Below, piece by piece: positions 34,988 through 52,681 of a DNA stretch of 64,000 nucleotides. The stretch is from Selaginella tamariscina. Its lineage: Eukaryota > Streptophyta > Lycopodiopsida > Selaginellales > Selaginellaceae. A model generated the notes under the pieces. That model had not been told where the DNA came from. It saw nothing but the letters and a program-made list of their open reading frames with translations, and did not search any database. Position 1 is the first letter of the stretch. Each line of letters starts with the position of its first letter. The stretch is from contig PUQB01000009.1 in the NCBI GenBank assembly GCA_003024785.1, positions 331,001 to 395,000 on the forward strand. The letters are read 5' to 3'. Both the position numbers and the translations under genes were made by a program.

Positions 34988-37202
34988 CACGCACGTGGAT
35001 CATGTCTCCTGTTTGCATATATGGACAATGCATGTCTACGAAGCAAAGGATAAATATTTACAATTCAGTTTAGCCTCCCCCCAAAACACACACACATGTG
35101 CTTGTGTGTATGTATAACTTATACACAATGTACACAGAGCTATACCTAGACATAATATATGTGCGTATATATATGCATGTGTGAGTATAAATATGAAGAA
35201 TCCACAAGCTAATTGCTAGAAGGCTGCCAGAGAACTGGAATCAACCTGATTGACGTGCCAAACAGCAAAAAGGACGCATCGGATAAGGCGATTCTAGTCG
35301 ATATGTTCCTGTTCGCTCTCGACAACCGCCCTCCATGCACTATCTTCTCATTACCGGTGACGTAGACTTTGCGCCTGCCCTTCACAAGCTAGGACAAAGA
35401 GGCTACACGGTATGTTCACCTGATACATTTATACACGCATGTGCATACATCTGTGTATTCACTGTAGTTCAATTGTAATATTATAATATCTGTGCCGTAA
35501 AAGCCACCGATGTGCCTGTCCATATGTAGTATCGGAACAGACGTTAATATATATGTAGTATGTATATATACATTATACTCATGTGTGTATATGCACGTAT
35601 TGAACTTTTTACATATGTATTCGATTTATATGTATAAGATATGATTCACAAGTAGTGTATTATATTATGAAATAATGACTGTGTTCTCTCTCTCTGTGTA
35701 TGTGTGCACACGTATCTGCTTGTGCTTGCAAAGATACATTGAATCCATACAGAATGAGACAGTAGTTCTACAGTAGATAGACATGTTCTTCATGCATATG
35801 TAATTTTCTTGACACATATAAGGCTGACGTAAAAGGGGTCGCCGTAAAGTGTGTCTCTTTATGAGCGAAGATGTGTTGTTATGGTACTAAACTTACTTAC
35901 AGGTGGTACTGGCGATTCCAGCAGGGTTCGTTTCTGCTAGCTTATGCAGTGCAGGACGGGACGTGTGGGATTGGGCAAGTGTAGCTCGTGGTAACGGCAT
36001 AGTACCCGCAACAAAGACGTTCCAACCTCGGGAGAATATACCATCACTGCGGGAGAATAGGCCACCAATGCTATTCAGCGACGAATCTGGTGACGAAAGC
36101 CTCCGTTCATTCGGCTGGTCCGGTGGGCTTCGCAACACAAAGCAGCGGTGAGTGGTTTCCGACCGATATTGGTCAAGGCTATCCAAGCCCTAGTCAAAGT
36201 CAAGGCTACTGGAGTCAAGTTAACCCAGTAAGCTTCGGTCGTCCACCTTTCCCGACAAGTTCTGTCAGTGTTCCTCCAGCGGAGGCAGGGGAAGATTCCG
36301 TCAGTCCACGGTCAAACACGTCCTTTGTGCAACCAGGGGATATTACGGGGCTTAAAAGACAGCTTGTAAGGTTACTAGGCCAGCATGGGGGCAAAATGGA
36401 GCTCCTCAAGGTACCACCTGAGTATTGTAAGATGTACGGGAGGCCTCTCTACTTGCAAGAGTACGGATCCGGGAAGCTGGTACACCTTATTGACCGTATG
36501 CGAGACACCGTTTGCATCAAAGGGGAAGGGTCGGAGAGGAAAGTACACCTTACGAAAGCAGGCTCTCGCAGGTACGTGTGTATTAACATATAATTAGTAC
36601 ATATTGTATTTGTTTATATATATATAGACACACTACACATAATATAATACCACACACTCATATACATCACATACATACATATATATGTATATGTATATGC
36701 TTTTATGCAGGTACAGGAAAAGCTCAAAGAAAGACTTAACAGAGGACACAGAGGGCGATGAACAAGAAGGCAAGGATGCACCAAAAGAGGAGTCGAAGAG
36801 CGTGGTAGACGAGGAGGTGGTTGTATACGTGAGCAAGATGGACTTATCCCATGAATCGGACTCTGCGTCCCCAGAGAGCGACCACCAGGAGGAAGCCGAC
36901 GAGGTAATAGAGATCCAGGAGGTGCGAGGCGGGGATTATTCCCAGGACATACTCGAGGGATATTCCGGGAATGTATCGGGGGATATTCCGAGGACGTACC
37001 GCCGGAATATGCCCTGGAGGTGCGGAGGGAGGTTGTACGGCAGGAGCTACAGGAGCTGCTCGTGAGCCATGCGTGCCATATATTCGTGAGTGACTTCTTG
37101 ATGCTGTACAGGCAGAGGTACGGAAAAGAGCCGGATTATGAAGCTTTTGGGGTGGAGGGTTTAGAAGGTTTTTTGACAAGGTTAAGGATGTGGCTGTGTT
37201 AA
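34563..37202 (+). CDS. NYN-domain endonuclease-like protein with LOTUS/OST-HTH domains (MARF1-like)
   Basis: Exons are 34563-34866, 35223-35409, 35903-36571 and about 36710-37202. The NYN (PIN-like RNase) domain starts with VAILWDIENCPVP, whose Asp is a metal ligand, and continues through FSAYGDFNHFP, LVDMFLFALDN, the ITGDVDFAPALHKL region and YTVVLAIPAG. A low-complexity Ser/Pro/Gln linker follows. The first LOTUS/OST-HTH domain is LKRQLVRLLGQHGGKMELLK to HLTKAGSR. After an acidic stretch (DHQEEADEVIEIQEV) comes a second LOTUS-like segment (VVRQELQELLV, FLMLYRQRYGKEPDY, EGFLTRLRM). This NYN plus LOTUS architecture is shared by animal MARF1/limkain-b1 and a plant family, and suggests RNA cleavage or binding. 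Frame slips near 35346, 36140 and 36990 appear to be single-base indels. Start chosen at MGTFNPGSS. Confidence 0.85.
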
Positions 37203-39212
37203 AACAGGGCAGTGGAGGTAAGAGTGTCCTGGTTGCTAACGTAGGCTTTCTTCCACGTGTCGGGTCTTCTTCTTCCTCTACTACTCCACAGAGTTAATGT
37301 AGTTTTTACTTGTTTCTCTCTCTCTCTCTCTCTCCCTTGTAATTTGAATACTAAACTACGTATAGTTTTAGGATTTTGAATACTCTCTCTCATAAGCGTA
37401 TTATATACATATATAATAGTATATATGTATATACTAATAGTATATACTATTATAGTATGTATCGTACACACACACACACACATATTTCAAATTTAATTTA
37501 CATATTGAAAAAAAGTATATTCTATAGTATATACTATTGCCTATGCCTATGCATATTTATTTATTTATTTATAAGTAAACTACAGAATATATTGAAAATG
37601 CTTATCAGGGACTGGGAAATTTTATTTAAACAAAAATATTGTTTCACACTTAAGTTATAAATATGCATATATTACTAGAAAGTTATATATTAAATATTAA
37701 AGCAATAATTATGAAAAATAAAATATATATTCAATGCGTATGTATTAAAATAAATGTCTATGTATGTATACGTTTTTAATATTTATAATTTGCTCACAAA
37801 TTTAACTTGTAATAATTTATTATTTTTTATTTATCTATAAATATATATGTAATATAGTTTTTCATTATATATAGTGCTTTACTATACAAATACTATTTAT
37901 TATAAATAATAATATTCATATATTTGTTTACCTTTACTTTTTAAATTTATGAATTTAACATTTTTAAATTTTAATTTTTTTGTTAATTTATTTATAATTA
38001 AAGAAAATATTCTTTAAGTATATTACATTTTGAATACTCTCTCTCTCTCTATACACACACTTAAGATAAGCGTGTGCCAACGTAGTACTATTATATATGT
38101 ATATACACATATACAGTATATTGAATACCTAAGACATATATAAATATATATAAGTCCTTGATCTACGTATTAAATAACATACATTTAAAAATATAATTAA
38201 GTTGCTTCACTAAACCACCAGTTTCTAAATGATATATTAAATATAAAAGCAATATCTATGAGAAAAAAATATATAAATAAATAATTATATAAATACCGTA
38301 TTTAAAACATATATTCCTTATAAATGTGTATGCATGAAAAGTTAGAACTACGTGTGTTCGTCACAAGTTTTTAATATTTATAATATACTTACAAATTTAA
38401 TCTATAATAAATTATTATTTTAATATAATTATAAACGTATATGCAATATAATTTTCTTTATATAGTAAAATGCAAATACTATTTATTATTAAATAATAAC
38501 ATTTAAATGCACATGTGAACATACCTATATTAGTTAATGTGTTTTATGTTTTTGCCTTACTTTTTTAAAAATAGTATGAACTTATTAAATATTAAAATTT
38601 TTAATTTTCTTGTTAATTTATTTAACATTAAAGAAAAATATTCTTTTAAGTATATTTTCCATTTTCACTCTAAGATTAAATCTGGACCACACATTTTTAA
38701 AGCATAAAGATATAAAATATACCGTTAGATTTCCATTACATGCATTATAAAATATTAAAAAAAACTATATAAGTAATGTTTATAATATATTGTACATGTA
38801 TATTTAGATAATTAGTATATAATAACATACAGTAACATTATATATATACATGTGTATGTAAATATACTGTATTATATTCTATAAATATGTAATTCATTAA
38901 TGTATGTAAATGCATATAGTATGTATAAATGCATACACACATTATACATGTATTGTGTGTTTTATATATGTAATGTATGCATGTACATTTTAAATACGTA
39001 CAAGTGTAAAATGCACGTATTTACGGAAGTGTGTATGTGTGTATACAAGTTATTATATATATATATATACATATGTGTGTGTGTGTGTGTGGTGTGGTGT
39101 CTAATATATAATATATAATATTATATATATAAGGAATTTAATTTTATATCAAGCTTTTATAAACTTGTAACTACGGTAAATAACTTACAAACTCTAATTA
39201 AATAATACCTGG
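37203..39212. other. AT-rich intergenic region with a degenerate tandem duplication
   Basis: 2 kb at very high A+T with no exon. It contains two related blocks (see the repeat at 37675-38660) and (TA)/(TG) runs at about 39050-39090. Copy 2 of the Gypsy element begins at its right end. Confidence 0.6.
37675..38660 (+). repeat. Degenerate tandem duplication, units ~37675-38030 and ~38225-38660
   Basis: Both units share, in the same order, TATTAAATAT(T/A)AAAGCAATA, TTTTTAATATTTATAATxT..ACAAATTTAA, ATACTATTTATTAT, and finally TTGTTAATTTATTTA followed by AAAGAAAA(A)TATTCTTT.AAGTATAT. Numerous substitutions and indels separate them, so the duplication is old. The AT bias reduces certainty, but the collinear order is hard to explain by chance. 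Confidence 0.65.
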
Positions 39213-39416
39213 TGTAAGATACTGTATATTATGTATGTAACGTATATACGCATGTGTATATACACACATGCATAGTGACACATGGGTGGTGATCTGGCCG
39301 CCATGTGTCAGCGCCACGTGTCGCATGTGTGCCACGTGGCAGGAGGTCTCCTGTATATAAGCAGGGTTTTTTGTAGCTTAATGATCTGACATTTTTAATA
39401 TATATCGGCTCTTTCA
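39213..39416 (+). repeat. 5' LTR of Gypsy copy 2
   Basis: TGTAAGATAC...GCTCTTTCA, 204 bp, with the same TATA-like and CACGTG motifs as copy 1. Confidence 0.92.
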
Positions 39417-42400
39417 TTGGTGGAGAAGTTGGGTATTCCTTTCTTCCGCCTTTTCCTTTTCGTGTTTTCATGACGATGAATATGGAGACGGCGTTTAGCA
39501 TTATTGCTACTGCTATTGATGCACAAACAAAGTTGTTGGAGCGCTTTGTTGAGGGTTCGTCCTCCTCTTCCCCGTCTGAGCCTCATGCCGGGGGATCTGC
39601 TTCTAGTACTCCTTCATCTTCTTCACAGGCCACAAATCCGAGGGTTCGACCCCGATCTTTTTGTGGTGATCCGGGAGATGATGTATACCACTGGTTTGAT
39701 CATTTCCAAGTCATTGTTCGTTACCATGGTTGGGATGAGGCCCGTGCTCTCAGAGAATTCCCTACATGTTTGGAAGGTCCTGCGCTCAAGTGGTATAATG
39801 GATTGGCTGCGGAGATTCAAGCCAATAGTAATCGGTTAACGGAATGCCTCAAACGTACGTTTGGCAAAGTTGAGGATTCAGATGATGCTTTCCAACAACT
39901 GCATGCGATACGACAACATCCTGGTGAGTCTGTTATGCGGTTCAGTATTAGGTTCGGGGATTTAGTTCGGCGTGCATATCCTAACATGCCTGAGCCCATT
40001 AAGCTCGGTATGTTATGGCCAACTATGCGACCCGAACTTGTTCGATTCGTTCGGGCTCTTCGTCCTACCACATTGGAGGAAGCTTTTGCACTAGCTCAAC
40101 GTTTTGAGTTGGTGCCTGTGAGGGCCGTGTTCCCCTTGGGTTACCTGCTCCTCTTGTTCAGCGTGCTGATCCAATGGAGGTTGATGCTGCTGCATATGTG
40201 CCCGCACGGCAAGCTTTTCGTGGTCGACCTCGGGGCCCACCCCGTGGACCACCTCCACGAAATCGTCCTGCACCTGCTCCAGTACCTGCCCGTGGTGGTC
40301 AAAATCCACGGATTCGTGACAGGAGGAATCGGAACAATGCAGGTCGACCCAATCAAGTTCATTGTTGGGCCTGTTGGGCGCCTGGACATACTTGGAGGGC
40401 ATGCGATGTGTATCCTGATTGGCGTCCACCACATCCAGGCTGGCGACCATATGTTCCGGATGGTGTGCCTGTGGCGGCCATTATGGCTAATGATGAGCTT
40501 TCAGACGACGAAGCCTCTCTTGCAGGTGGATCTGTTGCGGAAAACGAGTAATCGTACGGGCGACGGAGGGATCCCGTGCGATGGAGACTTCACCTCCATG
40601 TTTTTTCGCTATGCATATCAAGGTTTGCAAGTTCCACCAGATCATCCAGTTTTCACATTTTCTGCACGGGTGATGATTTCAGTCACAGTGCTTGTGGATA
40701 CAGGATCCAGTATGTCTTCCATAACTGCTTCTCTAGCGCATCGGTGCTCATTACCCTTAAGACGTGCAGATAAGGTCTTGCACATTTTATATGGTAATGG
40801 GCAGTCTCGTGCAGTATCACAGTACACCACTTTGACTACGCTGGTTATGGGTGCCAACTGTAAGTTTCCCTCTGGGTCTCTTAGGGTTGTCCCTTCCCAG
40901 GTCTTTGACATCATTCTGGGATGTGATTGGTTAAAGCAGTCGAAAGGTACATGTGATTTTTCACTCTCTCCTCCTGTGTTACGCTTGGAGTCTGTGTCTT
41001 TGCAGTCTGTTCCTTTACGTCCAGAGAAGCTTGTTGCTGTTTGTATCACGCATACAGCTCCTTTGATTCCGGTCTTGGGGTGGTGTTCATCTCAACAGGT
41101 TCAAATGCCGGATCCGTCACCTGAGTGTCGAGCACACTGCATCGAACAACTTAAGAAACAGTATGCAAGTTTGTTCAAATTTGATCTGTCCCAAGGTGCA
41201 CGTGTGAAGACTCGACACTGTATACCCACCGGCAATGCAAAGCCTTTCAAAGTCCCGGTTCGACGTAGGTCACCAAAGGAGTTATCAGCCATGCGAACAG
41301 CTGTTACTGATATGATTGGTAAACGAGTGTGTCGTCCGTCACGGAGTCCATGGGCATGTGAACCTCATTTGGTTCCCAAGCCTGATGGATCTCTCCGATT
41401 TTGTGTGGATTACCGACCTCTTAACGATGTTACCATCAAAGATGTCTATCCACTTCCGAACTCTGCCGATCTATTAGATCGTTTGGGTCAGAGTCGATGG
41501 TTTACTAAGTTGGATTTGGCATCAGGATATTGGCAGGTTCCTATGGCTGAGGAGGATATTCCAAAAACGGCCTTCCGGACACCATTTGGTCTTTACGAGT
41601 TTTTGGTCATGCCTTTTGGATTGACTTCAGCTCCTGCCACCTTTCAACGCATGATGGATGAGCTTCTTCCGATATGCCTGATATCACTGCCGATTTTATC
41701 GACGATGTGCTCATTCATGGGTCTGGTTCTTGGGAGGATCACATTCGTGATGTACGGCGCGTTCTTGATCGATTTCGAGAAGTTGGCCTGAAGTTGAAAC
41801 TTGAAAAGTGTGTGTTTGGTTCGACCGACACCACTTACTTGGGTTACCGTATATCTCGAGAGGGTTTACAGGTGGATCCAATGAAGTTGCGAGCTGTTCG
41901 AGAGTTCCCTCGTCCCGTACAGTACAGGAAGTCCAGCGTTTCTTGGGCACGGTGCAGTACTTGGGTCGATTCATCGATCATCTCACTGATCGAACTGCCC
42001 CTCTTCGGGAGTTAGTTCGTCCACAGGTATCTTTCAGGTGGACTCGCAGGTGTCAGCAGGCATTTGACCAGTTAAAAGAGTTCCTGACAACTCCACCATT
42101 GCTTCAATACCCAGATTTTACTCGTCCGTTCATTTTACGAGTAGATGCCTCAGATGTTGGTATTGGTGGTGTATTGATGCAAACTGATGCTGTGGATTCT
42201 TCAATTCGACACCCGGTGGCTTACATTAGTCGAGTACTCACGCTGGCTGAGCGGAATTATTCCACTACTGAAAAAGAATGCCTTGCTGCTGTTTGGGGTT
42301 TTGAACGACTTCATGCCTACTTACATGGGAGTGAAACACTTTTGGAGTGTGATCATGCTGCTGTCACTTCCTTGCTAAAACGGAAGAATAGTGGGTCGTG

Positions 42401-43935
42401 TAGCCAGATGGGCATTACGTCTCCAAGTATATAACTTTAAGGTGGTGCACAGGCCTGGGCGAACAATGGTGGATGCGGATGCACTTTCTCGAGCACCCCT
42501 TTCTGATTCCACTTTGCCTGCTCATGCAGTCGCTGCAGCATTCGGTTTGATACAAGCCCCTCAGGTATTCGATGCCGACTTACCATCCTTGGAACAGTGG
42601 CAGGATGCCCAAAAACGTGAACCGTGGACGAGGCAATTACGGGATGCGTTTGCAAGTCCCTTCCGAACCGCAGTTTCGACAATATCATGCTCAGTTTCGA
42701 CTTCAGGATGGTTTATTGTATTTTATTGGGACAAATCCAGAGACAGATGGCGATTGGCTGTGCCCTCTACATATGTTCCACACCTTCTTCGAGCATATCA
42801 TGATTCGCCTATTGTTGGAGGTCATCTTGGTCACCAACGAGTGTTGGAGAAGCTCCGCAGATCCTTTTATTGGCCTAGCATGCGTGGTGATGTGATCAGG
42901 TATATTCAGAGTTGTCCCATTTGCAAACTCGGAATTCCTCTACGACTCGGGCCATGGGGGTGTTAGAATCCATCAACGTCTCTCGCCCTTTTGAGTTAAT
43001 TGCAGTGGATTTAATGGGACCTTTTCCACGTTCTTCTCAAGGTAACCAGTACATCATTGTCGTATCTGATTATTTAACTCGTTGGGTGGAGGTTGGTGCT
43101 CTTCCGGATGCAACTGCCCTGTCAACAGCTTTGTTTTTGTTCGATAATGTGGTTTTGCAGCATTCTTGTCCAGAGCGGATGTTATCAGATAATGGCCCCG
43201 CTTTCATTGCAGAGGTATTCCGAGTGTTGTGTGAGAGGTTAGGGGTAAAACTCATTTGCCTCTCCATATCATCCACAAACTGATGGTTTGGTGGAGCGAT
43301 TGAATCGGACCTTCAAGGGTATGATCTCGAAGTATGTGAACTTCAATCACACTGACTGGGATTGGTATTTGCGATGCTTGAGATTTGCTTATGTAACAGG
43401 CATTCAGAGTTCGATTGGTATCTCTCCATTCAAGGCATTGTATGGATATGATCCTAAGTTGCCTAGTGAATTGGGATTATCATCAAATCTGCCACGTGCC
43501 GAGGATGCGAAAATGTGGGCTCGACATTTGGATGCTGTCTTACCTCTTCTGCGTGCAGAGTCTGCTGAACATCTTGGTCGGGCTCAAATACAGCAACAAT
43601 CTTCTTACAATGCACGACATCAAACTCCACCAGACTATGCTGACGGTGACTTAGTACTGGTACGTTTTCCCAAGTTAACCGCACCTGGGCTTGCAACTGG
43701 TTTATTACATAAGTGGCTTGGTCCCTACCGAGTTCTCCGAAAGGTTGGTCCTCAGGTGTATCAGGTACAGTTGGTGGGATCTCATGAGGTTGAAATAGTT
43801 CACGTAGTTCGAATGAAACGGTTTGTTGTTCGAGACTCGTTGACTACATTCGGTCATACCTTAGATGGCCCAACTCACACGGATCCAGGACCATCAGATC
43901 CATCACCATCTACACAACCGCAGAGGGGGGGATAA

Positions 43936-44140
43936 TGTAAGATACTGTATATTATGTAATGTAACGTATATACGCATGTGTATATACACACATGCATAGT
44001 GACACATGGGTGGTGATCTGGCCGCCATGTGTCAGCGCCACGTGTCGCATGTGTGCCACGTGGCAGGAGGTCTCCTGTATATAAGCAGGGTTTTTGTAGC
44101 TTAATGTATCTGACATTTTTAATATATATCGGCTCTTTCA
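43936..44140 (+). repeat. 3' LTR of Gypsy copy 2
   Basis: 205 bp, differing from the 5' LTR at only a few positions and preceded by a G-rich polypurine tract at about 43921-43935. Confidence 0.92.
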
Positions 44141-44411
44141 CTGGGATATTATAAAATTTGTTTAATTTTTATTTATTTTTTGTTAACGCCAAGTGGCATG
44201 TGCATGCACATACCACATTTCTTTATAAAGCAAAGTTGAGGAGATTGAATTTCTGTAGCGTTTCGTTTCTCTCGCTTCAGGTCAGCTCCTTTGTTTCTTT
44301 GCATGTGTTGTGTGTCTGCGTGCGTGCGTGTGTGTGTGTTTAAGCATGCATATAAATAAGCATACAACATAATATATATATATATATACTCATATATAAT
44401 ATGCAGATTTG

Positions 44412-45201
44412 ATGGCTCGGATTGTTCTTACTGTGGTACTACTGTTCTTCATCTGCTTGCCGGCCAATGTCTGAGAAGGTCTCACCGAGACGAGCGTCCG
44501 TACGACGAGAGCGAGCAACCGTACGAACATGACGAAGGGCATCACAAAAAGCACGATACTGATGAAGATAAAAGCCCCTTCATACTAAGCGAACCTGTTG
44601 AGATTGCTCGCACTGAAGCAGGTAAGTATGTGTATATAAATACACACACACACACATATATATACATGTGTGTGTGTGGGGACTATACATGTGCTTCCTG
44701 GGATAAAGGATAAAGATGGTGGTCCACTAGCTCTCAAGAATATCGGTCTTAACTTCCTCACTATGGAACCCAAGGCTCTTCTTCTGCCTCAGTACATTGA
44801 TGCTCCTTGTGTTATCTATGTATACAAAGGTAAAAAAAAGTCATATATATGTATATATATGATATACCACACACACACACATACACACACACAGAGATAT
44901 GTATATATATGATATACCACACACACACACACACACACAGAGAGAGAGTATCTATGTTTATAGGGAAAATGAGGCTTGGATGGGTAGACAATGGGTTAAA
45001 CACACAAGACTTGGAAGCTGGGGATGTTTATGTTATTCCGGGTGGCCTTGTGTTTTACATTTTAAACACAGATGAGGCCCAGAGATTAAGAGTCTTTGGC
45101 ATGTTTGATACCTCAGAAAGCCTCGAACGTGGACACTCCAGGTGCGTGCGTGCGTGTGTGTGTACGCAATCTCTCTATGTGTGTGTGTGTGTGTCTCTCT
45201 G

Positions 45202-45297
<96 letters not shown>

Positions 45298-45361
45298 ATA
45301 TATATATATCTAGTCTCTGTCTGTCTGTCTCTCTCTGTGTGTGTGTTCTCTCTGTCACAGA

Positions 45362-45399
<38 letters not shown>

Positions 45400-47004
45400 G
45401 TCTCTCTCTCTCTCTCTTGTGTGTGCTCTCTTCTTTCTACACACACATACACACAATATATAATAGTCTCTGGCGCACACACATACACACATATATTAGT
45501 CTCTGGCACACACATCTACACACGCACACACGCACACACATTGGTGTTGCAGTCGACTTTTGTTGCTGGAGGCTTCATCCAAAGACGATCTTTTCTGGGT
45601 TTGATGACGAGGTATTAGCAGCTTCCTTTAAAGTATCGACTGAAGAAATCTCAGAGCTTCTCAGTAACCAGAACGATGGTCCAATTATATACACATCCAA
45701 GTCACGTTATTTAAAGTCTTATAATTCACACAGAGAATCCACATGGTCATGGTAAACCATATAATTTAAATTTTTTTATAAACATAATATGTAATGATTA
45801 TATTTAAATACTGTTAACCATATGATTTATTTATAATATTAATAATGTTAATTGTGCAGGAGGAGCTTATTTTTATTTCCAGGGAGCTTTATTAAAACTT
45901 TGAGTTTAATAATAAGCGTGAGTCAAACTCAGATAAGCCATTTAACTTGTTAAAGAAGAAGCCAGACTTTGAGAATGATAATGGGCGTACACGCTGTTAA
46001 TGGTGACGAATATTCTCCCCTACGAAATGCCAGTGTTGGAATATTCGCAGTTTCACTTAAACCCGTAAGTTTATGTTTTAACATTATTTATATATTATTT
46101 CATAATAATTAAATATATTTTATTTAGGCTGCAATCTTGGCACCACATTGGAATCCAACGGCAGCGGAAGTTGCGTTTGTGACTAAGGGACGAGGGGTAA
46201 TACAGATAGCCTTTCCAAATGGAACAAATGCACTCAATCAAAGAGTTGATGAAGGTATTTTATATATATATATATAATATATACATATATTGTGTGTATG
46301 TGCGTGTGTAGAAGAGAGAGCACACAAGAGAGGCATATATATGTGTGTGTGTGTGTGTGTTTGTGACAGAGAGAACACACACACACAACAGACACAGACA
46401 GAGACTAATATATATAATATAATATATATATATATATATAATATATATATATATATAATATATATATTAGAGAGAGAGAGAGACACACACACAACACACA
46501 ACGGTGTACGGTGTATGGTGTTTATTATATACATTTAATAGTACATTATTATTTTATTAGAGAGAGAGAGAGAGAGACACACACAACACACACGGTGTAC
46601 GGTGTATGGTGTTATTATAACATTTAATAGTACATTATTATTTTGTTAGGAACTATATTCTTTGTACCTCGTTACTTCCCAATGTGTCAAATTGCTTCTC
46701 GAGATGGACCATTTGAGTTCGTTGGATTCAGCACTTCTGCTGCTCCTAACAATCCACAATTCTTAGTTGGTATGTAACACACACGCACGCGCACACACAC
46801 ACACACGTGAATACACACATATACATAATTATATAATTATTATGTTGTATTAGGAGCGAGTTGTTTTTAAACGATATTGATGATGAGACGGTGTCGACTG
46901 CGTTTGGTTTGCCAAACAAGAGATTGAAGGAGTTTATTGCAAGCCAAAAGGACGCTGTAATATTAACAGGCTTCGTTGAGGGAGAGAATGCCACCAGAGT
47001 TTAA
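44412..47004 (+). CDS. Vicilin-like protein (7S globulin family, two cupin domains)
   Basis: Exons are 44412-44621, about 44681-44829, 44964-45141, 45553-45751, 45860-46064, 46128-46254, 46650-46769 and 46854-47004. The start MARIVLTVVLLFFICLPANV is a signal peptide. A His/Asp/Glu-rich stretch (YEHDEGHHKKHDTDED) follows. The first cupin reads LALKNIGLNFLTMEPKALLL, WVDNGLNTQDLEAGDVYVIP and FGMFDT. The second reads PLRNASVGIFAVSLKP, APHWNPTAAEVAFVTKGRG and FVPRYFPMCQIASRDG, ending EGENATRV. In seed plants such proteins are storage globulins; seedless plants have related spore or secretory proteins. Four or more single-base slips are seen (near 44471, 45585, 45995 and 46866), and the acceptor at about 44680 reads GG instead of AG. 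Either the sequence is erroneous or the gene is decaying; conservation favours the former. Confidence 0.82.
45172..45415. repeat. Compound (TG)n(CT)n(TA)n(CA)n microsatellite in a vicilin intron
   Basis: About 240 bp made almost wholly of dinucleotide runs: TG, then TC broken by CTGTCT units, then TA, CT, CA, TA and CT again. It yields long spurious Leu-Ser open frames. Confidence 0.9.
46471..46649 (+). repeat. 90-bp tandem duplication including a 3' splice site
   Basis: Unit 1 (46471-46560) ends ATTATTATTTTATTAG and unit 2 (46561-46649) ends ATTATTATTTTGTTAG. Both begin (AG)n then ACACAC and contain GGTGTACGGTGTATGGTGT. The AG at the end of unit 2 is the acceptor of the next vicilin exon. 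The end of unit 1 is a duplicate of that acceptor. Confidence 0.85.
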
Positions 47005-48004
47005 TAATAAAATGTCTTTGTTATATAATAAAATTTAATAGTTTATTTAAATTGATAATAACGTGCTTTACAAATTATTAGATGTCTTAAGCATATTTTG
47101 ATATGTTTAATACTTAAATAATATATGTTTAATATATTATTTAATATATGTACTAGAATGGTCTTGAATTTAAATTTAACGGTGAAAATTAACCGTTGGT
47201 TGTATAATATAAGTTTAATTTAAGTTTTGACGTGGAGATAAACATATTTTCATCTATGTATAATGTTTTGAAATTAAATTTAATTAAATTAAAATTAAAA
47301 TTTAATGTAGTATGTTTAACAGTGGAGATTGAATTATTTATAGTTCATTAATAAACGAGATTAAATTGTTTATACTCATTCACACTCACCTCGTAATTTT
47401 ATAGTTGTTTCGACGCTGTCCAGTGCCCTTGTACTTATTATTTTGAAAATATTATTTTGATAACATATTTAAAAAAATTAATTAATATTATGTTATATAA
47501 TAAATAATATATGTTGTTCACAATAACCTTATTGTGCTTATTATTTTAAAAACATTATACATATGAATATATTCATTGAGATTCATTTAAGTTCACTAAC
47601 TTTATGTATGATTTAGAGTTTATTATTATTATTTAAATCAATAAAGTATAGAGATGTTCGAAAGTATATTTTTATAAAGAATTTTTTTTCCGCTATTTTA
47701 AAAATAGTATTTAAATATCATATGTTTATTTAAATTATTTAAATAGTGTTTTAAAATAGATTGATCATTTAATCTAGTGAGATAATTAATTCATTAATTT
47801 GATTTTTTCTAACAAACTGTTAATGTGGAATTTTTAAAAAAGAAGTAAAAATACATAAATTTAGAGAATTTTCTCACAATATAATAATATCTTTTAATTT
47901 AATAAATTATGAATAAATTAAATTCATTATGATTTTGATAACAAGTTTATTCTGTGAAGTAAATTATTGAATAAGGGGAACCTTGGGGGTCTTCCATGAA
48001 TGCT
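47005..48004. other. Convergent intergenic region (vicilin / Sfi1-like)
   Basis: About 1 kb of AT-rich DNA with 3' UTR-like ends of both genes. No repeat family or exon recognised. Confidence 0.55.

Positions 48005-52681
<4,677 letters not shown>

Larger units (their letters stand above)
39213..44140 (+). mobile_element. Ty3/Gypsy LTR retrotransposon, copy 2 (broken)
   Basis: Near-identical to copy 1 along its whole 4.9 kb and in the same orientation. It has the same order of gag, zinc knuckle, protease, reverse transcriptase, RNase H and integrase, flanked by ~205-bp LTRs. CTGG flanks both ends (39209-39212 and 44141-44144), consistent with a 4-bp target duplication. This differs from the flanks of copy 1, so the two are separate insertions rather than one duplicated segment. 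The LTRs are almost identical, so the copy is young. It is broken, with about half a dozen interruptions, fewer than copy 1. Confidence 0.93.

Noticed and set aside
37203-39212. Candidate centromeric or origin-like AT-rich satellite
   Set aside because: Only two diverged units are present and no array. High A+T alone is not evidence.
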